Below, piece by piece: positions 32,612 through 41,819 of a stretch of 64,000 nucleotides of DNA (position 1 is its first letter; every line of letters begins with the position of its first letter). A program made the position numbers and the translations under genes. Source of the stretch: Leifsonia sp040686855 (lineage in GTDB: Bacteria; Actinomycetota; Actinomycetes; Actinomycetales; Microbacteriaceae); the NCBI RefSeq assembly GCF_040686855.1, contig NZ_JBFBOG010000001.1:434001-498000 (forward strand), given 5' to 3'. The notes beneath the pieces are model-generated. The model made no database searches. It was not told where the DNA came from and worked only from the letters and a program-made list of their open reading frames with translations.

Positions 32612-33838
32612 ATGGACGATTCGATCGAAACGAATGACGCCGCCACGGCGAAGCCGCGGCCGCGCATCCCCTACGGCCGGGTTGCATACCCTGCCATCGG
32701 CTACTGGATGGGTAGCCGGCGCATGGTGACGACGGTGATGAGCCCTGTCACCTACGTCGGGACAGTGGGACAGCGCGAAGAGTGGGATCCGCTTGAGGGG
32801 ACGGGGACGAACCGCAAAGAAGACAAGGCACACCGTGACGGCATCGCTAAATACATCGAGGAGACAGAGGACTACGTGCTCAACTCGATCCTGGTGTACT
32901 ACGGCGCCGACGACGCCGAGTTCGTGTCCGACGACCCGGACGCCCCGATCACGATGGGGACGCTGTACGTCCGTCCGGGCGCCAAGGCCAAGGTAGGCGA
33001 CGGCGGGCATCGGACTTCCGCGTACGGGGACGTTATCGAGGCGCACCGGCACGGCGATGATGTGCTTGAGCGACTGATGAAGGCTGGCCAGCCCATCATC
33101 GTGGTGCTGGACGACGATCAGACTCGGCGCGCTCAGGACTTCACCGACCTGCAGAACAACGCGAAGACACTCAACGCGTCGATCGCGCAGTCGATGGATC
33201 GCCGGCAGGAGATCAACAGGATCCTGCTCGAGGACGTCCTCAAGGGCGCTAAGGTTCCTGTTTTCGAGGGCGGCAAGCGAGTCGAGTTCCTCAGCGACAC
33301 TCCCGGCAAGCTCTCGCAGAAGATGATGGGCTACAAGACACTGCGGTACGCCACCGGGACGCTGCTCATCGGCACCGGCGTCCGCTCCACTCGCGGATGG
33401 GACGAGAGCGTCGGCGCCGAGATCGCGACCGCCGGGCACGCACAGACCCTTCAGCGAGTACTGGACTTCTGGAACGGGTTCAGCGCGCTCCCGGACGTGG
33501 CCGCCGCGCTGTCGGCCACGGGCGGGATGGTCAAGCTGCGCGAGACGACGTGGCTTGCCAGCGCCAATGTCATCTACGCACTGGCTGCGGCGGTGCACGA
33601 GGTCACCTCGGACGCGGGAGTGTCCATCACTCAGGCGATGGATGCCGCAGCGAGCGTCGACTTCGCGCGCACGGGCAGCACCTTCCACACCACCCTGGTG
33701 GAGCCGGCTCACCAGGATGAAGACGGCAACTGGATCAAGGAGAAGGCCCTGACCGGCCGTGCCGCTTGGGAGGGGGCTGGCGCAGTACTGGCCCGCCTGA
33801 TCCGCCGGAACCTCACGGAGACCGCGTCTGCTGCCTGA
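32612..33838 (+). CDS. Orphan DndB-like (DGQHR-type) protein
   Basis: 408 residues. The segment AKVGDGGHRTSAYGDVIEAH corresponds to the DGQHR motif of the DndB/DGQHR family, with Gln replaced by Gly. RRAQDFTDLQNNAKTLNASI then SMDRRQEIN matches the DndB stretch D-L-x-x-x-A-K. DndB/DptB is known as a transcriptional regulator of DNA phosphorothioation operons. No dndACDE or dndFGH gene is nearby, so this one is orphan. A perfect palindrome at its promoter suggests autoregulation. ATG preceded by AAGGGAG. A strong terminator follows. Confidence 0.75.
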   Translation: MDDSIETNDAATAKPRPRIPYGRVAYPAIGYWMGSRRMVTTVMSPVTYVGTVGQREEWDPLEGTGTNRKEDKAHRDGIAKYIEETEDYVLNSILVYYGADDAEFVSDDPDAPITMGTLYVRPGAKAKVGDGGHRTSAYGDVIEAHRHGDDVLERLMKAGQPIIVVLDDDQTRRAQDFTDLQNNAKTLNASIAQSMDRRQEINRILLEDVLKGAKVPVFEGGKRVEFLSDTPGKLSQKMMGYKTLRYATGTLLIGTGVRSTRGWDESVGAEIATAGHAQTLQRVLDFWNGFSALPDVAAALSATGGMVKLRETTWLASANVIYALAAAVHEVTSDAGVSITQAMDAAASVDFARTGSTFHTTLVEPAHQDEDGNWIKEKALTGRAAWEGAGAVLARLIRRNLTETASAA

Positions 33839-33855
33839 ATAAGCCCCTCACGCTA

Positions 33856-33888
33856 GGGGACCCCCGGAGTGGAAGTCCGGGGGTCCCC
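33856..33888. terminator. Terminator of the DndB-like gene
   Basis: Perfect 13-bp arms, GGGGACCCCCGGA and complement, around a seven-base loop (GTGGAAG), 17 bases after the stop codon. Confidence 0.8.
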
Positions 33889-34248
33889 TTCCAGTGTGCA
33901 ACACGGAGAACGCACGAGGCGCCCCGAGAGTGCATGAACTCCATCTATCGATCTGACTCGCTTGGTCTCGCCTCCTACGTGACACTCCACGCGCGTCGAC
34001 GGCGGGTCAGCTGGCCACTCATAGTGCTTGGGGTCCGCACCGACCACATCCAAGCTCGGCATAGTGGAAGCGTCTTCAGCAAAGCCTCAGTGTGGAACGA
34101 CGGATCTACCCGCGGCGGCCGCACCCTGCCGAGAGCCCTGGATGCTGGGGGCGGACGACGCACGGGGAGATGCCCGACGTAGGCTCGCGGGCTCAATATG
34201 CTCAGAAATGCTTTTTTTCGATCACTCACGATCTGATGGAGACCTATA
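33889..34248. other. Gap between terminator and EVE gene
   Basis: 360 bases with no convincing gene on either strand. GGAG eight bases before the GTG at 34249 is the ribosome site of the next gene. Nothing else recognised. Confidence 0.4.
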
Positions 34249-35277
34249 GTGACCTCGTACTGGTGGGTTGTCCAGGGCGCCAACTACCGAGACGAGCGGG
34301 ACAGGGGCATCCTCTGGGCGCCCTACTTAAACAAAAACGGTCATCGCAAGTCGCACTGGTCCTCCATGGGCCGGGTCTCGGTCGGCGACATCGTTGTCCA
34401 CTACGCCGATCTACACGTGCGAGCGGTGAGCCGCGTAACCCAAGCCGCAGAGCCCTCTCCTCGGCCGTTCGCATCGGACGATTGGGATGACGAGGGCCAA
34501 CTGATTCTCACGTCTTACGAGGAGTTGCCAGCCCCGCTCCACCGAGATGAGATACCGCTGGAGATTCGTACCTCACAGACTCAGGCGAACGGCCCATTCT
34601 TCCTGAAGGGCGGGCGCGTCGGTCACGTCAATCTGGGCTATCTGTTCGATCTGACGGAGCGAGCGGGAGGAGCGATTCTTGACTTAATCGAGGGCGTCGT
34701 GCCTGTTGCTGAAGTTTCACCTGGGGCTGCTGAGGAATCGACGCCTTCGGAGGCAACGGGAAGTCACCGACTAGTTGTCAACACTGCGCCGGTCAGGCGC
34801 GCGTGGATCGCGCCGAGACACGATAGTCGTGTCTTCCACCCGCGGCCAACCGCCGATGACCTCACCGCGGATACCGGTCGGATCGTGACGTACGAAGAAT
34901 TCGAGCTCCAGTCGAGGTTCGGCCGATGGCTTGAATCACAGAACACCCCAGCCGAGGTGTTGCTACTGACGGTAGGCAGCTCGGTCATCCAACCAGATTT
35001 CCACGTACCAGCGCGGTCTTGGATAGTTGAAGCGAAGAAATCAGAGGCGCGACCATATGTCCGGCTCGCCATCGGACAGGTACTCGACTACGTTGCGGCC
35101 GCGGAGCGGCACAACATCGTTGCGCGCCCTGTAATACTTCTTCCTCGTGTACCTGCGGACGACCTGGTCGATCTGGTCGGCCGACACGGGATCTGGCTCG
35201 CGGTGCCCGCAGCCAACGCTGATGACTTCACCCTCATCGCCCCATGGATTCGCGCAACCCACCAGTCCCCATCTTGA
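34249..35277 (+). CDS. Predicted EVE-domain restriction endonuclease (type IV-like)
   Basis: 342 residues. Residues 1-130 look like a PUA/EVE-type modified-base reader: YWWVVQGANYRDERDRGILW, then HWSSMGRVSVGDIVVHYADL with aromatic residues that could cage a flipped base. The C-terminal part (about 210-335) is a PD-(D/E)XK-like nuclease: VIQPDFHVPARSWIVEAKKS (D, then E-x-K) and VRLAIGQVLDYVAAAERHN. This pairing suggests a nuclease that cuts DNA with modified bases. Domain calls are by motif only. It stands alone, 400 bp after the DndB-like gene. Confidence 0.65.
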   Translation: MTSYWWVVQGANYRDERDRGILWAPYLNKNGHRKSHWSSMGRVSVGDIVVHYADLHVRAVSRVTQAAEPSPRPFASDDWDDEGQLILTSYEELPAPLHRDEIPLEIRTSQTQANGPFFLKGGRVGHVNLGYLFDLTERAGGAILDLIEGVVPVAEVSPGAAEESTPSEATGSHRLVVNTAPVRRAWIAPRHDSRVFHPRPTADDLTADTGRIVTYEEFELQSRFGRWLESQNTPAEVLLLTVGSSVIQPDFHVPARSWIVEAKKSEARPYVRLAIGQVLDYVAAAERHNIVARPVILLPRVPADDLVDLVGRHGIWLAVPAANADDFTLIAPWIRATHQSPS

Positions 35278-35998
35278 ATCACGGACGGGACCATGCTGGC
35301 CCGGCCCGCCGGGAACCCCCTCCGGTCCCTTCAGGGCGGCAGTTCCCTCGCGACGCAGACGTGCGACGTCGCTGCCACGTCCGCAGACCCGCAGCCAGAT
35401 GTGAGCCGGCACGGATCGGAAGAGACGACGGAGGAGAGAGGTCACGGAGAGAAACCGATGACACGGGGCAACGAGGACAGAGGAAGAGAAGACCAAGAAC
35501 GGCCAGGGAGAAGGGCCGATAGATAGATGCAAACTAGGCGAATGCACGTAGGCACTTAAGTGGAACGGCCGACGCCGGCCCGGTTGCGAAAGGATCGCGT
35601 GTCAACCTGGTTTCAGCGATCTGCGCGATGCACGGCGTTCAATCTTGCGCCTCGCGGGACCACCTGCGCGCGGACGAAGACGTCTGCCTGCGGCCGGGGA
35701 GGTCACACCTGACGGCCGCCACCAGCTCTCCGTGCACAACCCCGGCGCCACATCCGTATCGGCCGCAATCTCTGGTCGAGGACGCCGCCCGTGACGCTGC
35801 CTTGCTGAGGTTTGAGGGCCTTTCCGTCGCCCCATCGTAGCTCCCTCCCGGTGCTCCGTGCCGGGCTTTCGCGGCGTATCCTCCCTCCGCTTCGCTCCAG
35901 TCCGGTACTCCACGGTCCCGGCACTGCGCACCTCCCATTCGCTCTCGATCACCCGCCGGAAAGGCACTCAGAAACGATCGACCTTGGGAGTGAATGGG
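35278..35998. other. 720-bp gap without a recognisable gene
   Basis: Short overlapping frames occur on both strands but none has a start with a ribosome site or protein-like composition. No repeat or hairpin stands out. It may hold decayed genes. Confidence 0.4.
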
Positions 35999-36271
35999 AT
36001 GCGGGTATTCATCATCGACACAGGAGACATGGGCTCCGAACTGCAAGGCGGACTCCTTGGGGTGGAAGGGTCCTCGAACCCGACTGCAGCAGAGAAGAAG
36101 GAATGCGTGGAGACCGTCAGCAAGTACGTGACGGATGGGTGGGCGATCGCTGCCGATCCGCACACCCCGATCGGTTGGCTCGCCGCGCTCACCGCGGAGA
36201 CAGCGTGCATACCATTCGTCAATCTGACCCGGCTCGCCCAGCACCCACAGTCCCAAAGACAACCGGCTTGA
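35999..36271 (+). CDS. Small hypothetical protein
   Basis: 90 residues (MRVFIIDTGDMGSELQGGLL then VTDGWAIAADPHTPIGWLAA). A GGGAG site lies eight bases before the ATG. No family recognised, and the fold is unclear. It lies upstream of the relaxase and the possible oriT. Confidence 0.4.
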   Translation: MRVFIIDTGDMGSELQGGLLGVEGSSNPTAAEKKECVETVSKYVTDGWAIAADPHTPIGWLAALTAETACIPFVNLTRLAQHPQSQRQPA

Positions 36272-36328
36272 CCCTTTGACGTCATCCGGCAGGGGTCTTT
36301 CACTGGGGACTGGATCGAACGAATTTCG

Positions 36329-36507
36329 GTTTTGCGCGCCAAAACGGCCTTGGAAACACAACGTGTAGGTATGAGGGCATTCGTTTCGGAAGCCGCGCGG
36401 CAACGCGCTCGTCGGCAGCATCGCGGAGTGCCGGATGCGGCCGGTCGCCGTCGTTCCCGGAGGGAACTGCTTGCCGGAAAATTCCCGGTGCGCGCCAAAT
36501 GCGCGCA
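36329..36507. other. Candidate oriT region upstream of the relaxase
   Basis: Two sites share GCGCGCCAAA. One is GTTTTGCGCGCCAAAAC (36329-36345), with GTTTTG/CAAAAC arms. The other is TGCGCGC-n5-GCGCGCA (36489-36507). The DNA is non-coding, less GC-rich, and 90-270 bp before a MobF-type relaxase, where MobF origins usually lie. No nic-site consensus could be verified. Confidence 0.35.
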
Positions 36508-36596
36508 AAAACGCCCTCCGAACCGGAACTTGTAAGTAGAGGGACATTTTCGAACAAAGGGTAAGACTGCCCAATTTCGAAAGACGAGGGAGGTGT

Positions 36597-39329
36597 GTGC
36601 AGGTGCGAGGCGGAGTGGCCAGGTGGAAGCGGGGACAGCAGTCCCACGGGGTCAAGCAAGCGGTTAACTACGCCTTCAGCGGCGTCTGTGACGCAACCCT
36701 CACCGCCAAAACCGCCGACGGAGTGATCGCCGCCGCCAGCTACGCCGACGCGGTGATGACCCGGTACATCGTCGAGAACGGTGCCATCCGCGACGACCTC
36801 CTCACCCGCGACCAACTGAAGGACTGGGTGGACGGACTCGACCCGCTTACCGGAAAGCGCCGAGGGCGGGTCCTCGAGTCTCCGGTGGCGGACCTGATTC
36901 TGGATGCGACGATCAACGCACCGAAGTCGTTCTCGATCGCCGCCATGCTCGACCCCGACCTTGCCACCGCCTATGAGGACCTCCAAGACCGACTCCGCGA
37001 CCGGATCATCAAACTGTGGCAGTCCGAGCTCAACGCGCGCCGCGGCAAAGGCGGCGCCATCCGCGAGAACCTCGCCCGCATCGAGGTCGTCGAACTCCGG
37101 CATCAACGTTCCCGGTCTCTGGATCCTCACAAGCACCGCCACCTCTGGCTCAACGTCAAAGTCCAAGGCGAAGACGGCAAATGGTCCAACATCGACACGA
37201 GGGTCGCGTTGCGGTTCCAGAACGTGATCAACGCTGAAGGCGACCTCGCCTCCCGCACCGACCCCTCTTGGATCCACGCCCTCGCCGCAAAAGGCTTCAC
37301 CCTCAACGAGGACGGGGAGATCACCCAACTGCAGCATCTGGTGCGGCCGTTGTCGAAGCGGTCGGCGCAGATCGAAGCCAACAAGATCGCGCGCATCGCC
37401 TGGTGGAAGCAACTGCACCCGGGGCAGGAGCCTTCACACGATGTGCTCAGTCAGATCGATCACGGGGCGTGGGCTGTCGGTCGACCGAACAAGCCCGGCG
37501 GACTGAACGAGGACGACTGGGCTGCGCTCGTCCGTGACGAACTGCATACCGCCGACCCTGCGCTTGGCATGCAGCGTTCTCCTGTGCCGATGCCCTCTGT
37601 GGCCGTCGAGGATCTCGACGTCGAGTTCCTGGCGTCCAAGGCCGTTGCCGACGCGGATGCCCGCTCGACCGGCAGCGGTGGCCGCTTCAGCGTGATGGAT
37701 GTGCGGGCCGGTGCGCTCCGCGCGATCGCAGTTACCGGAGTTGTCGCCGACCGGGACGTCCTGACGAAGCTCGCCGAGGAAGTCGTGGCTCACTCGCAGA
37801 CCGTGACACTGATCTCCGAACCGGACGCCCCGAAGCACGTCAAACACCTCATGGCGGTCTCCACCGCCACACTGAAGGCCACCCTCGCGCAAAAGGTCGA
37901 CGCATTTTCTGCGCCCGGACAGATCCTCGACACAGACGAGGTCGCCGCGATCGGTCACGCACTCGAGCCCGGTCGGACACTCGATGACGGCCAGCTCGCC
38001 GGCGCGGCCGCAATAGGTGGCACCTCCCGCAACGTCGTCATCTCCGGCCCTGCCGGCACCGGCAAGACCACGATGCTAAAGATCGCCGGGGCAGCTCTGC
38101 AGCGACGCGGCCACAAAATGATCATTGTCGCGCCAACCAAGAAAGCCTCTGGTGTCGCCGGACGCGAGACGATGAGCGCGTCGTCGTCCCTCCACCAGCT
38201 TCTGCACGATTACGGATGGCGCTGGGCTACTACCGCATCTGGCGCTACTGACTGGCGGCAGCTCTCCACCGGCGAGATCGACCCGGGTTCGGGCTGCATC
38301 TACCGCGGCCCCCGCATCAGCATCAACCCTGGGGATCGCATCGTCGTTGACGAGGCCGGCATGCTCGATCTCGAGGCCGCGACAGCGCTTCTTGACGTCG
38401 TGCACGCCACGGGTGCGGGAGTCGCTCTGGTCGGAGACCAGAGACAAGCCCTGCCGGTAGGCCACTCGGGCGCCATGGCCCTCTTCTGGCACCGCTCCTC
38501 GGATCGCCTCGAGCTCACGACAACCCACCGCTTCACGGATTCGGCCTGGGCGGACCTCACGCTTCGGCTGCGCGACCCTCAAGGCAAGGATGAGATGCAC
38601 GAGATCGCGAAGGATCTCATTCGAACTGATCATGTCGTGTTTACCGATAGCGATCACGCTGCGCGCGAGGCGATGGTCGAAGGATGGTTCGACGCCACCA
38701 GCCATCACGAGACGATCGCGCTAGTCACGGCAACGCACGCCGAAGCACAGGAGATCAGCGAAGCCATCCAACGCCGCCGAATCGAAGACGGATCCGTCCG
38801 CACTGGCCAAGCCCTTTGCGGCCAATCGGGGCAACCGATCTTCGTCGGTGACGTGGTCCAGACCCGACGTAACGATCGCGTTGCCGACGTCCAGAACCGC
38901 CAGAACTGGATCGTACGAACGATTGGCAAAGACCATGCGATCCTCGCCGCGAGTACCAACACCACTGATCTGAGAAAAGTCAGCCTCGCCTACGCAGAAT
39001 CGCACCTTCACCTCGCCTATGCCACAACGGTCTACGGAGTCCAGGGAGAGACGACGGACCGCGCCCTTGTCGGACCCGGCGTCGATGCCGCCGGCCTCTA
39101 CGTTGGCCTCACACGCGGAAGGCAGCACAACGCGGCGGTACTGGTCGCACCGACGGCTGATTCCGCGAAGTCGCAGCTGGTCGAGATGATGCAACGCCAG
39201 CCGATGGAAGAGACGATGGAGAAGTCGCGAGCGGCAGCGCAGACTGAAGTCAGACGGGCCGCTCAATCGTCCACCGGACCCATCATCGCTGCCCCTGATC
39301 GGCAACTAACACCGCTTGGTCTCCAATGA
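36597..39329 (+). CDS. MobF/TrwC-type conjugative relaxase with helicase domain
   Basis: 910 residues. The N-terminal relaxase domain (1-300) has the metal-binding triad in DPHKHRHLWLNV near residue 178 and NAPKSFSIAAML. The C-terminal SF1 helicase has Walker A ISGPAGTGKTTML, Walker B VVDEAGMLDLE, GDQRQALP and late motifs YATTVYGVQGETTD and YVGLTRGRQH. It nicks and unwinds DNA at oriT for transfer. The start is GTG; a second GTG two codons later has better spacing from GAGGGAGG. No coupling protein or type IV secretion gene is present, so the element may be only mobilisable. Confidence 0.88.
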   Translation: MQVRGGVARWKRGQQSHGVKQAVNYAFSGVCDATLTAKTADGVIAAASYADAVMTRYIVENGAIRDDLLTRDQLKDWVDGLDPLTGKRRGRVLESPVADLILDATINAPKSFSIAAMLDPDLATAYEDLQDRLRDRIIKLWQSELNARRGKGGAIRENLARIEVVELRHQRSRSLDPHKHRHLWLNVKVQGEDGKWSNIDTRVALRFQNVINAEGDLASRTDPSWIHALAAKGFTLNEDGEITQLQHLVRPLSKRSAQIEANKIARIAWWKQLHPGQEPSHDVLSQIDHGAWAVGRPNKPGGLNEDDWAALVRDELHTADPALGMQRSPVPMPSVAVEDLDVEFLASKAVADADARSTGSGGRFSVMDVRAGALRAIAVTGVVADRDVLTKLAEEVVAHSQTVTLISEPDAPKHVKHLMAVSTATLKATLAQKVDAFSAPGQILDTDEVAAIGHALEPGRTLDDGQLAGAAAIGGTSRNVVISGPAGTGKTTMLKIAGAALQRRGHKMIIVAPTKKASGVAGRETMSASSSLHQLLHDYGWRWATTASGATDWRQLSTGEIDPGSGCIYRGPRISINPGDRIVVDEAGMLDLEAATALLDVVHATGAGVALVGDQRQALPVGHSGAMALFWHRSSDRLELTTTHRFTDSAWADLTLRLRDPQGKDEMHEIAKDLIRTDHVVFTDSDHAAREAMVEGWFDATSHHETIALVTATHAEAQEISEAIQRRRIEDGSVRTGQALCGQSGQPIFVGDVVQTRRNDRVADVQNRQNWIVRTIGKDHAILAASTNTTDLRKVSLAYAESHLHLAYATTVYGVQGETTDRALVGPGVDAAGLYVGLTRGRQHNAAVLVAPTADSAKSQLVEMMQRQPMEETMEKSRAAAQTEVRRAAQSSTGPIIAAPDRQLTPLGLQ

Positions 39330-39337
39330 CCAGGCCG

Positions 39338-39754
39338 CTACTCCAGCCGCGCCTGAGCGCTTGCGAACAACTCGCGGCCAAGCAGATTGACGCCATCGAG
39401 AGTTCCGCCCTGAGGATCGAACCCGAAAACGGCGATCCCGAGTTCGTCGGCCCTCACCCGCGCCGCTGGCATCACACCACGACGAGCGAAGACCCACCCC
39501 CGACGACCGTCACTAGCGACGACCGCCGCCGCTCGCTCAACGAGCTCGACTTCCAGATTCCCTCGCTTGTTCTCGACCCACCCGAGATAACGAGACCCGT
39601 ACAGATCGCAGACCCGGCGCGACTCACCAGCCGCCACGACTGCGTCCGAGGCTCCGAGATATCGCATCCACTCCTTGCAGAGCTCGACTGCTTCATCGTC
39701 AGAGGCTCCCCAAGGTCTTGGTTCAGGCGTCTCTCTCACAGTTCCAGAGTGCAC
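39338..39754 (-). CDS. Restriction-endonuclease-like small protein
   Basis: 138 residues. The layout DEAVELCKEWMRYLGASDAV, then SRRVCDLYGSRYLGWVENKR and ADELGIAVFGFDPQGGTLDG follows the compact PD-(D/E)XK proteins of Actinobacteria (D, then E/Q-x-K). Here the motif reads V-E-N-K. The GTG start has a GGAGG site. It is convergent with the relaxase and divergent from the integrase. Likely an accessory nuclease of the element, but activity is unproven. Confidence 0.55.
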   Translation of the reverse strand: MHSGTVRETPEPRPWGASDDEAVELCKEWMRYLGASDAVVAAGESRRVCDLYGSRYLGWVENKRGNLEVELVERAAAVVASDGRRGWVFARRGVMPAARVRADELGIAVFGFDPQGGTLDGVNLLGRELFASAQARLE

Positions 39755-39823
39755 CCAACCTCCGATCCCTGGTCAACTCTGTCGTGCTGGCCAACGCGAC
39801 CCGACCTCGTCGGTGGCGAGAGT

Positions 39824-39829
39824 TAGGTT
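39824..39829 (+). promoter_or_regulatory. -10 box of the integrase gene
   Basis: TAGGTT six bases before the GTG; leaderless start inferred. Confidence 0.4.
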
Positions 39830-39835
39830 CTGCGA

Positions 39836-40999
39836 GTGGGAAGCATCGACGCTTACGAGTCGGCGAATGGCCGGCGCTATCGCGTGCGCTGGCGCGACCC
39901 CGAGCATCAGCAGCGTGAGAAGCGCGGGTTCCGCACTAAGCGCGAAGCGGAGCTCTACAACGCAACCGTCGAAGTGGCGATGATGAGAGGGACCTACTTC
40001 GAGGCGTCTCAATCCAAGATCACTGTCGGCGAGCTCGCTGAGGAATGGCTCGCCAACAAGGAGCAAGCGCTCAAACCCTCCAGCTTCTCCCCTATCCGCA
40101 TCGCCTGGCGCGTCTACGTCGAGCCGCGCTGGGCGGCGACACCGATCGGCGCGATCCGTCCCTCCGCAGTCGAGAAGTGGATCCGAGAGCTGAGCCAGGG
40201 CAAAGCTGTCACGGTGCGAGTGCGTCAGGGCAACGCCGGTAAGCCGCGATCGGCAGGCGTCGTTCTTCGCGCGGTCGGGATCCTCGCGGGGATCCTCGAT
40301 GTTTCGGTACGTGATGGCAGGATTCCGGCGAACCCGGCACGGGGCTCGAGTAACCTCCCGCGTAAGGGGACAAAGAAGCGTCGCCGGTATCTGACCAACG
40401 AGGAGGTCTTCCGGTTCGCGAGAGCCGTACCCGATGACAAGCGGAGCGTCCTCGTGCTGACTTTGGCCTACACCGGCATTCGGTGGGGCGAAGCTGTCGC
40501 GCTAACCGTGAACGACATCGACCTCGACCGTTGCCGCCTGGCGATTCACCAGACCGCCACAGAAGTGGACGGGCTGATCCATGTCGGACCGCCGAAGAGT
40601 TGGGAAGCTCGTTCGGTACCTTTCCCCGCATTTCTGGCCCCTCGGCTCGAGGCGCTCATCGCCGGGAAGAAGGGGACCGAGCTCGTGTTCCCCGCCCGCG
40701 CTGGCGGCTACCTTGCTCGCCCAGACACCGCCTGGAACCGGCAATCCTGGTGGCTGACCGCTTTGCGCGATGCCGGGCTCGAGCACATGACCCCGCACGA
40801 CTTGAAACACACAGCTGCAAGCCTGGCTGTGAGTGCTGGCGCGAATGTCAAAGCGCTCCAACGCATGCTCGGGCACAAGTCGGCAGCCATGACGTTGGAC
40901 ACATATGCGGATCTGTTCGAAGACGATCTGGGGTCGGTGGCAGAGCGACTCAACGAGCGAGTCCTATCAGAGAGCGAAGGAAGTCTGTGGAGTAATTGA
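39836..40999 (+). CDS. int: Tyrosine integrase
   Basis: 387 residues. An AP2-like arm-binding start (ANGRRYRVRWRDPEHQQREK), a core-binding domain with ITVGELAEEWLANKEQALK, then the catalytic domain. The catalytic domain has Arg in YTGIRWGEAVAL, His in HDLKHTAASLAV, His in RMLGHKSAAMT and Tyr in LDTYADLFEDD. The usual second Arg of HxxR is Lys, a variant also kept in the relic copy at 45 kb. It catalyses integration and excision of the island. Confidence 0.92.
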   Translation: MGSIDAYESANGRRYRVRWRDPEHQQREKRGFRTKREAELYNATVEVAMMRGTYFEASQSKITVGELAEEWLANKEQALKPSSFSPIRIAWRVYVEPRWAATPIGAIRPSAVEKWIRELSQGKAVTVRVRQGNAGKPRSAGVVLRAVGILAGILDVSVRDGRIPANPARGSSNLPRKGTKKRRRYLTNEEVFRFARAVPDDKRSVLVLTLAYTGIRWGEAVALTVNDIDLDRCRLAIHQTATEVDGLIHVGPPKSWEARSVPFPAFLAPRLEALIAGKKGTELVFPARAGGYLARPDTAWNRQSWWLTALRDAGLEHMTPHDLKHTAASLAVSAGANVKALQRMLGHKSAAMTLDTYADLFEDDLGSVAERLNERVLSESEGSLWSN

Positions 41000-41001
41000 C
41001 G

Positions 41002-41033
41002 CGACTTTGAGCCGTCTCGACTTTGAGCCGTCT
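41002..41033. repeat. Perfect 16-bp tandem repeat after the integrase
   Basis: CGACTTTGAGCCGTCT occurs twice in a row, 3 bp after the integrase stop. Directly repeated sites next to an integrase may be arm sites or an excisionase site. Confidence 0.7.
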
Positions 41034-41213
41034 AAGCGCATGCGGCTTACTCCGTATGTCAGAATCGAAGCCCGATCTACGCTGCTCTGACACCTGTTCC
41101 AGGTTTGCCAGCCTCAGAGGTTTGCCGGGTGCGCGTATGATGCCAGGTGGTGCGGGGCCGACTGTCGTCGAAGCGGACGCTCTGTCATCTCTGCTTCGCG
41201 CAGACGTCCGGCC

Positions 41214-41819
41214 TCAGGACGCGGACGAGAGCCTGAGGAAGACGGAGCCCAGCAGCTCTTGTGGGTCCGCCGTGACCACGTCGGCGCCGCTACGGCTGGC
41301 GTCCCCTGCCGCAACCTGGGCCGGCGAGGTGTACACGATCACTGTCGCATCGGGATATGACGACGCGACCTGGCGGACGAAATCGGCCACCTGGGTGCCA
41401 TCCTGACGGCCCCAGTTCGTGATCACGACGCTGTACCGCAAGCTTCTGAGGTACTCCATTGCGCCGTCCGCATGAGTCGTCTTCGTGACGGCCAGTCCTA
41501 GACGTTCGAAGGCGATGCTCTCGTGGAGGTTGTTGTCCGGGTGGTCGTCCACCCACAGGATGCGTCCGAGGTGGACGGAGGCGGGCACATTCACGGCGGC
41601 GGTGTCTAGGGTCTGCCCGCGCCCGGCCGCGGCAGCGCGAACATCGTCGCCGACCGCCTCGCGCGTCTCCGCCCCGACGGTCACCTGGACGTCGAGGAGC
41701 TTCGCGACCGAGATCTTGAGGCCGCTCGCACGTCCGCGCGCGACCGCTCCCCACGCGATCGCCCCGACGACGACAATGACCAGCACGCCGAGGATCAGCG
41801 TGCCCAATTCGGTGCTCAT
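41214..41819 (-). CDS. Membrane-anchored receiver-like protein (third gene of the ART-like operon)
   Basis: 201 residues. One membrane helix at about 7-27 (LILGVLVIVVVGAIAWGAV), a basic linker, then a receiver-like domain (about 85-195). The receiver part has RILWVDDHPDNNLHE (acidic pair), VVITNWGRQDG where the phospho-Asp would be, IVYTS and GADVVTADPQELL. The usual phospho-acceptor is Asn (ITN for ISD), so it is probably a pseudo-receiver. Its ATG overlaps the stop of the upstream gene by four bases. A membrane sensor or effector role is inferred. Confidence 0.6.
   Translation of the reverse strand: MSTELGTLILGVLVIVVVGAIAWGAVARGRASGLKISVAKLLDVQVTVGAETREAVGDDVRAAAAGRGQTLDTAAVNVPASVHLGRILWVDDHPDNNLHESIAFERLGLAVTKTTHADGAMEYLRSLRYSVVITNWGRQDGTQVADFVRQVASSYPDATVIVYTSPAQVAAGDASRSGADVVTADPQELLGSVFLRLSSAS

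Noticed and set aside
36300..37418. Minus-strand ORF across the relaxase 5' end
   Set aside because: Antisense of the relaxase and of the possible oriT; no ribosome site or motif.
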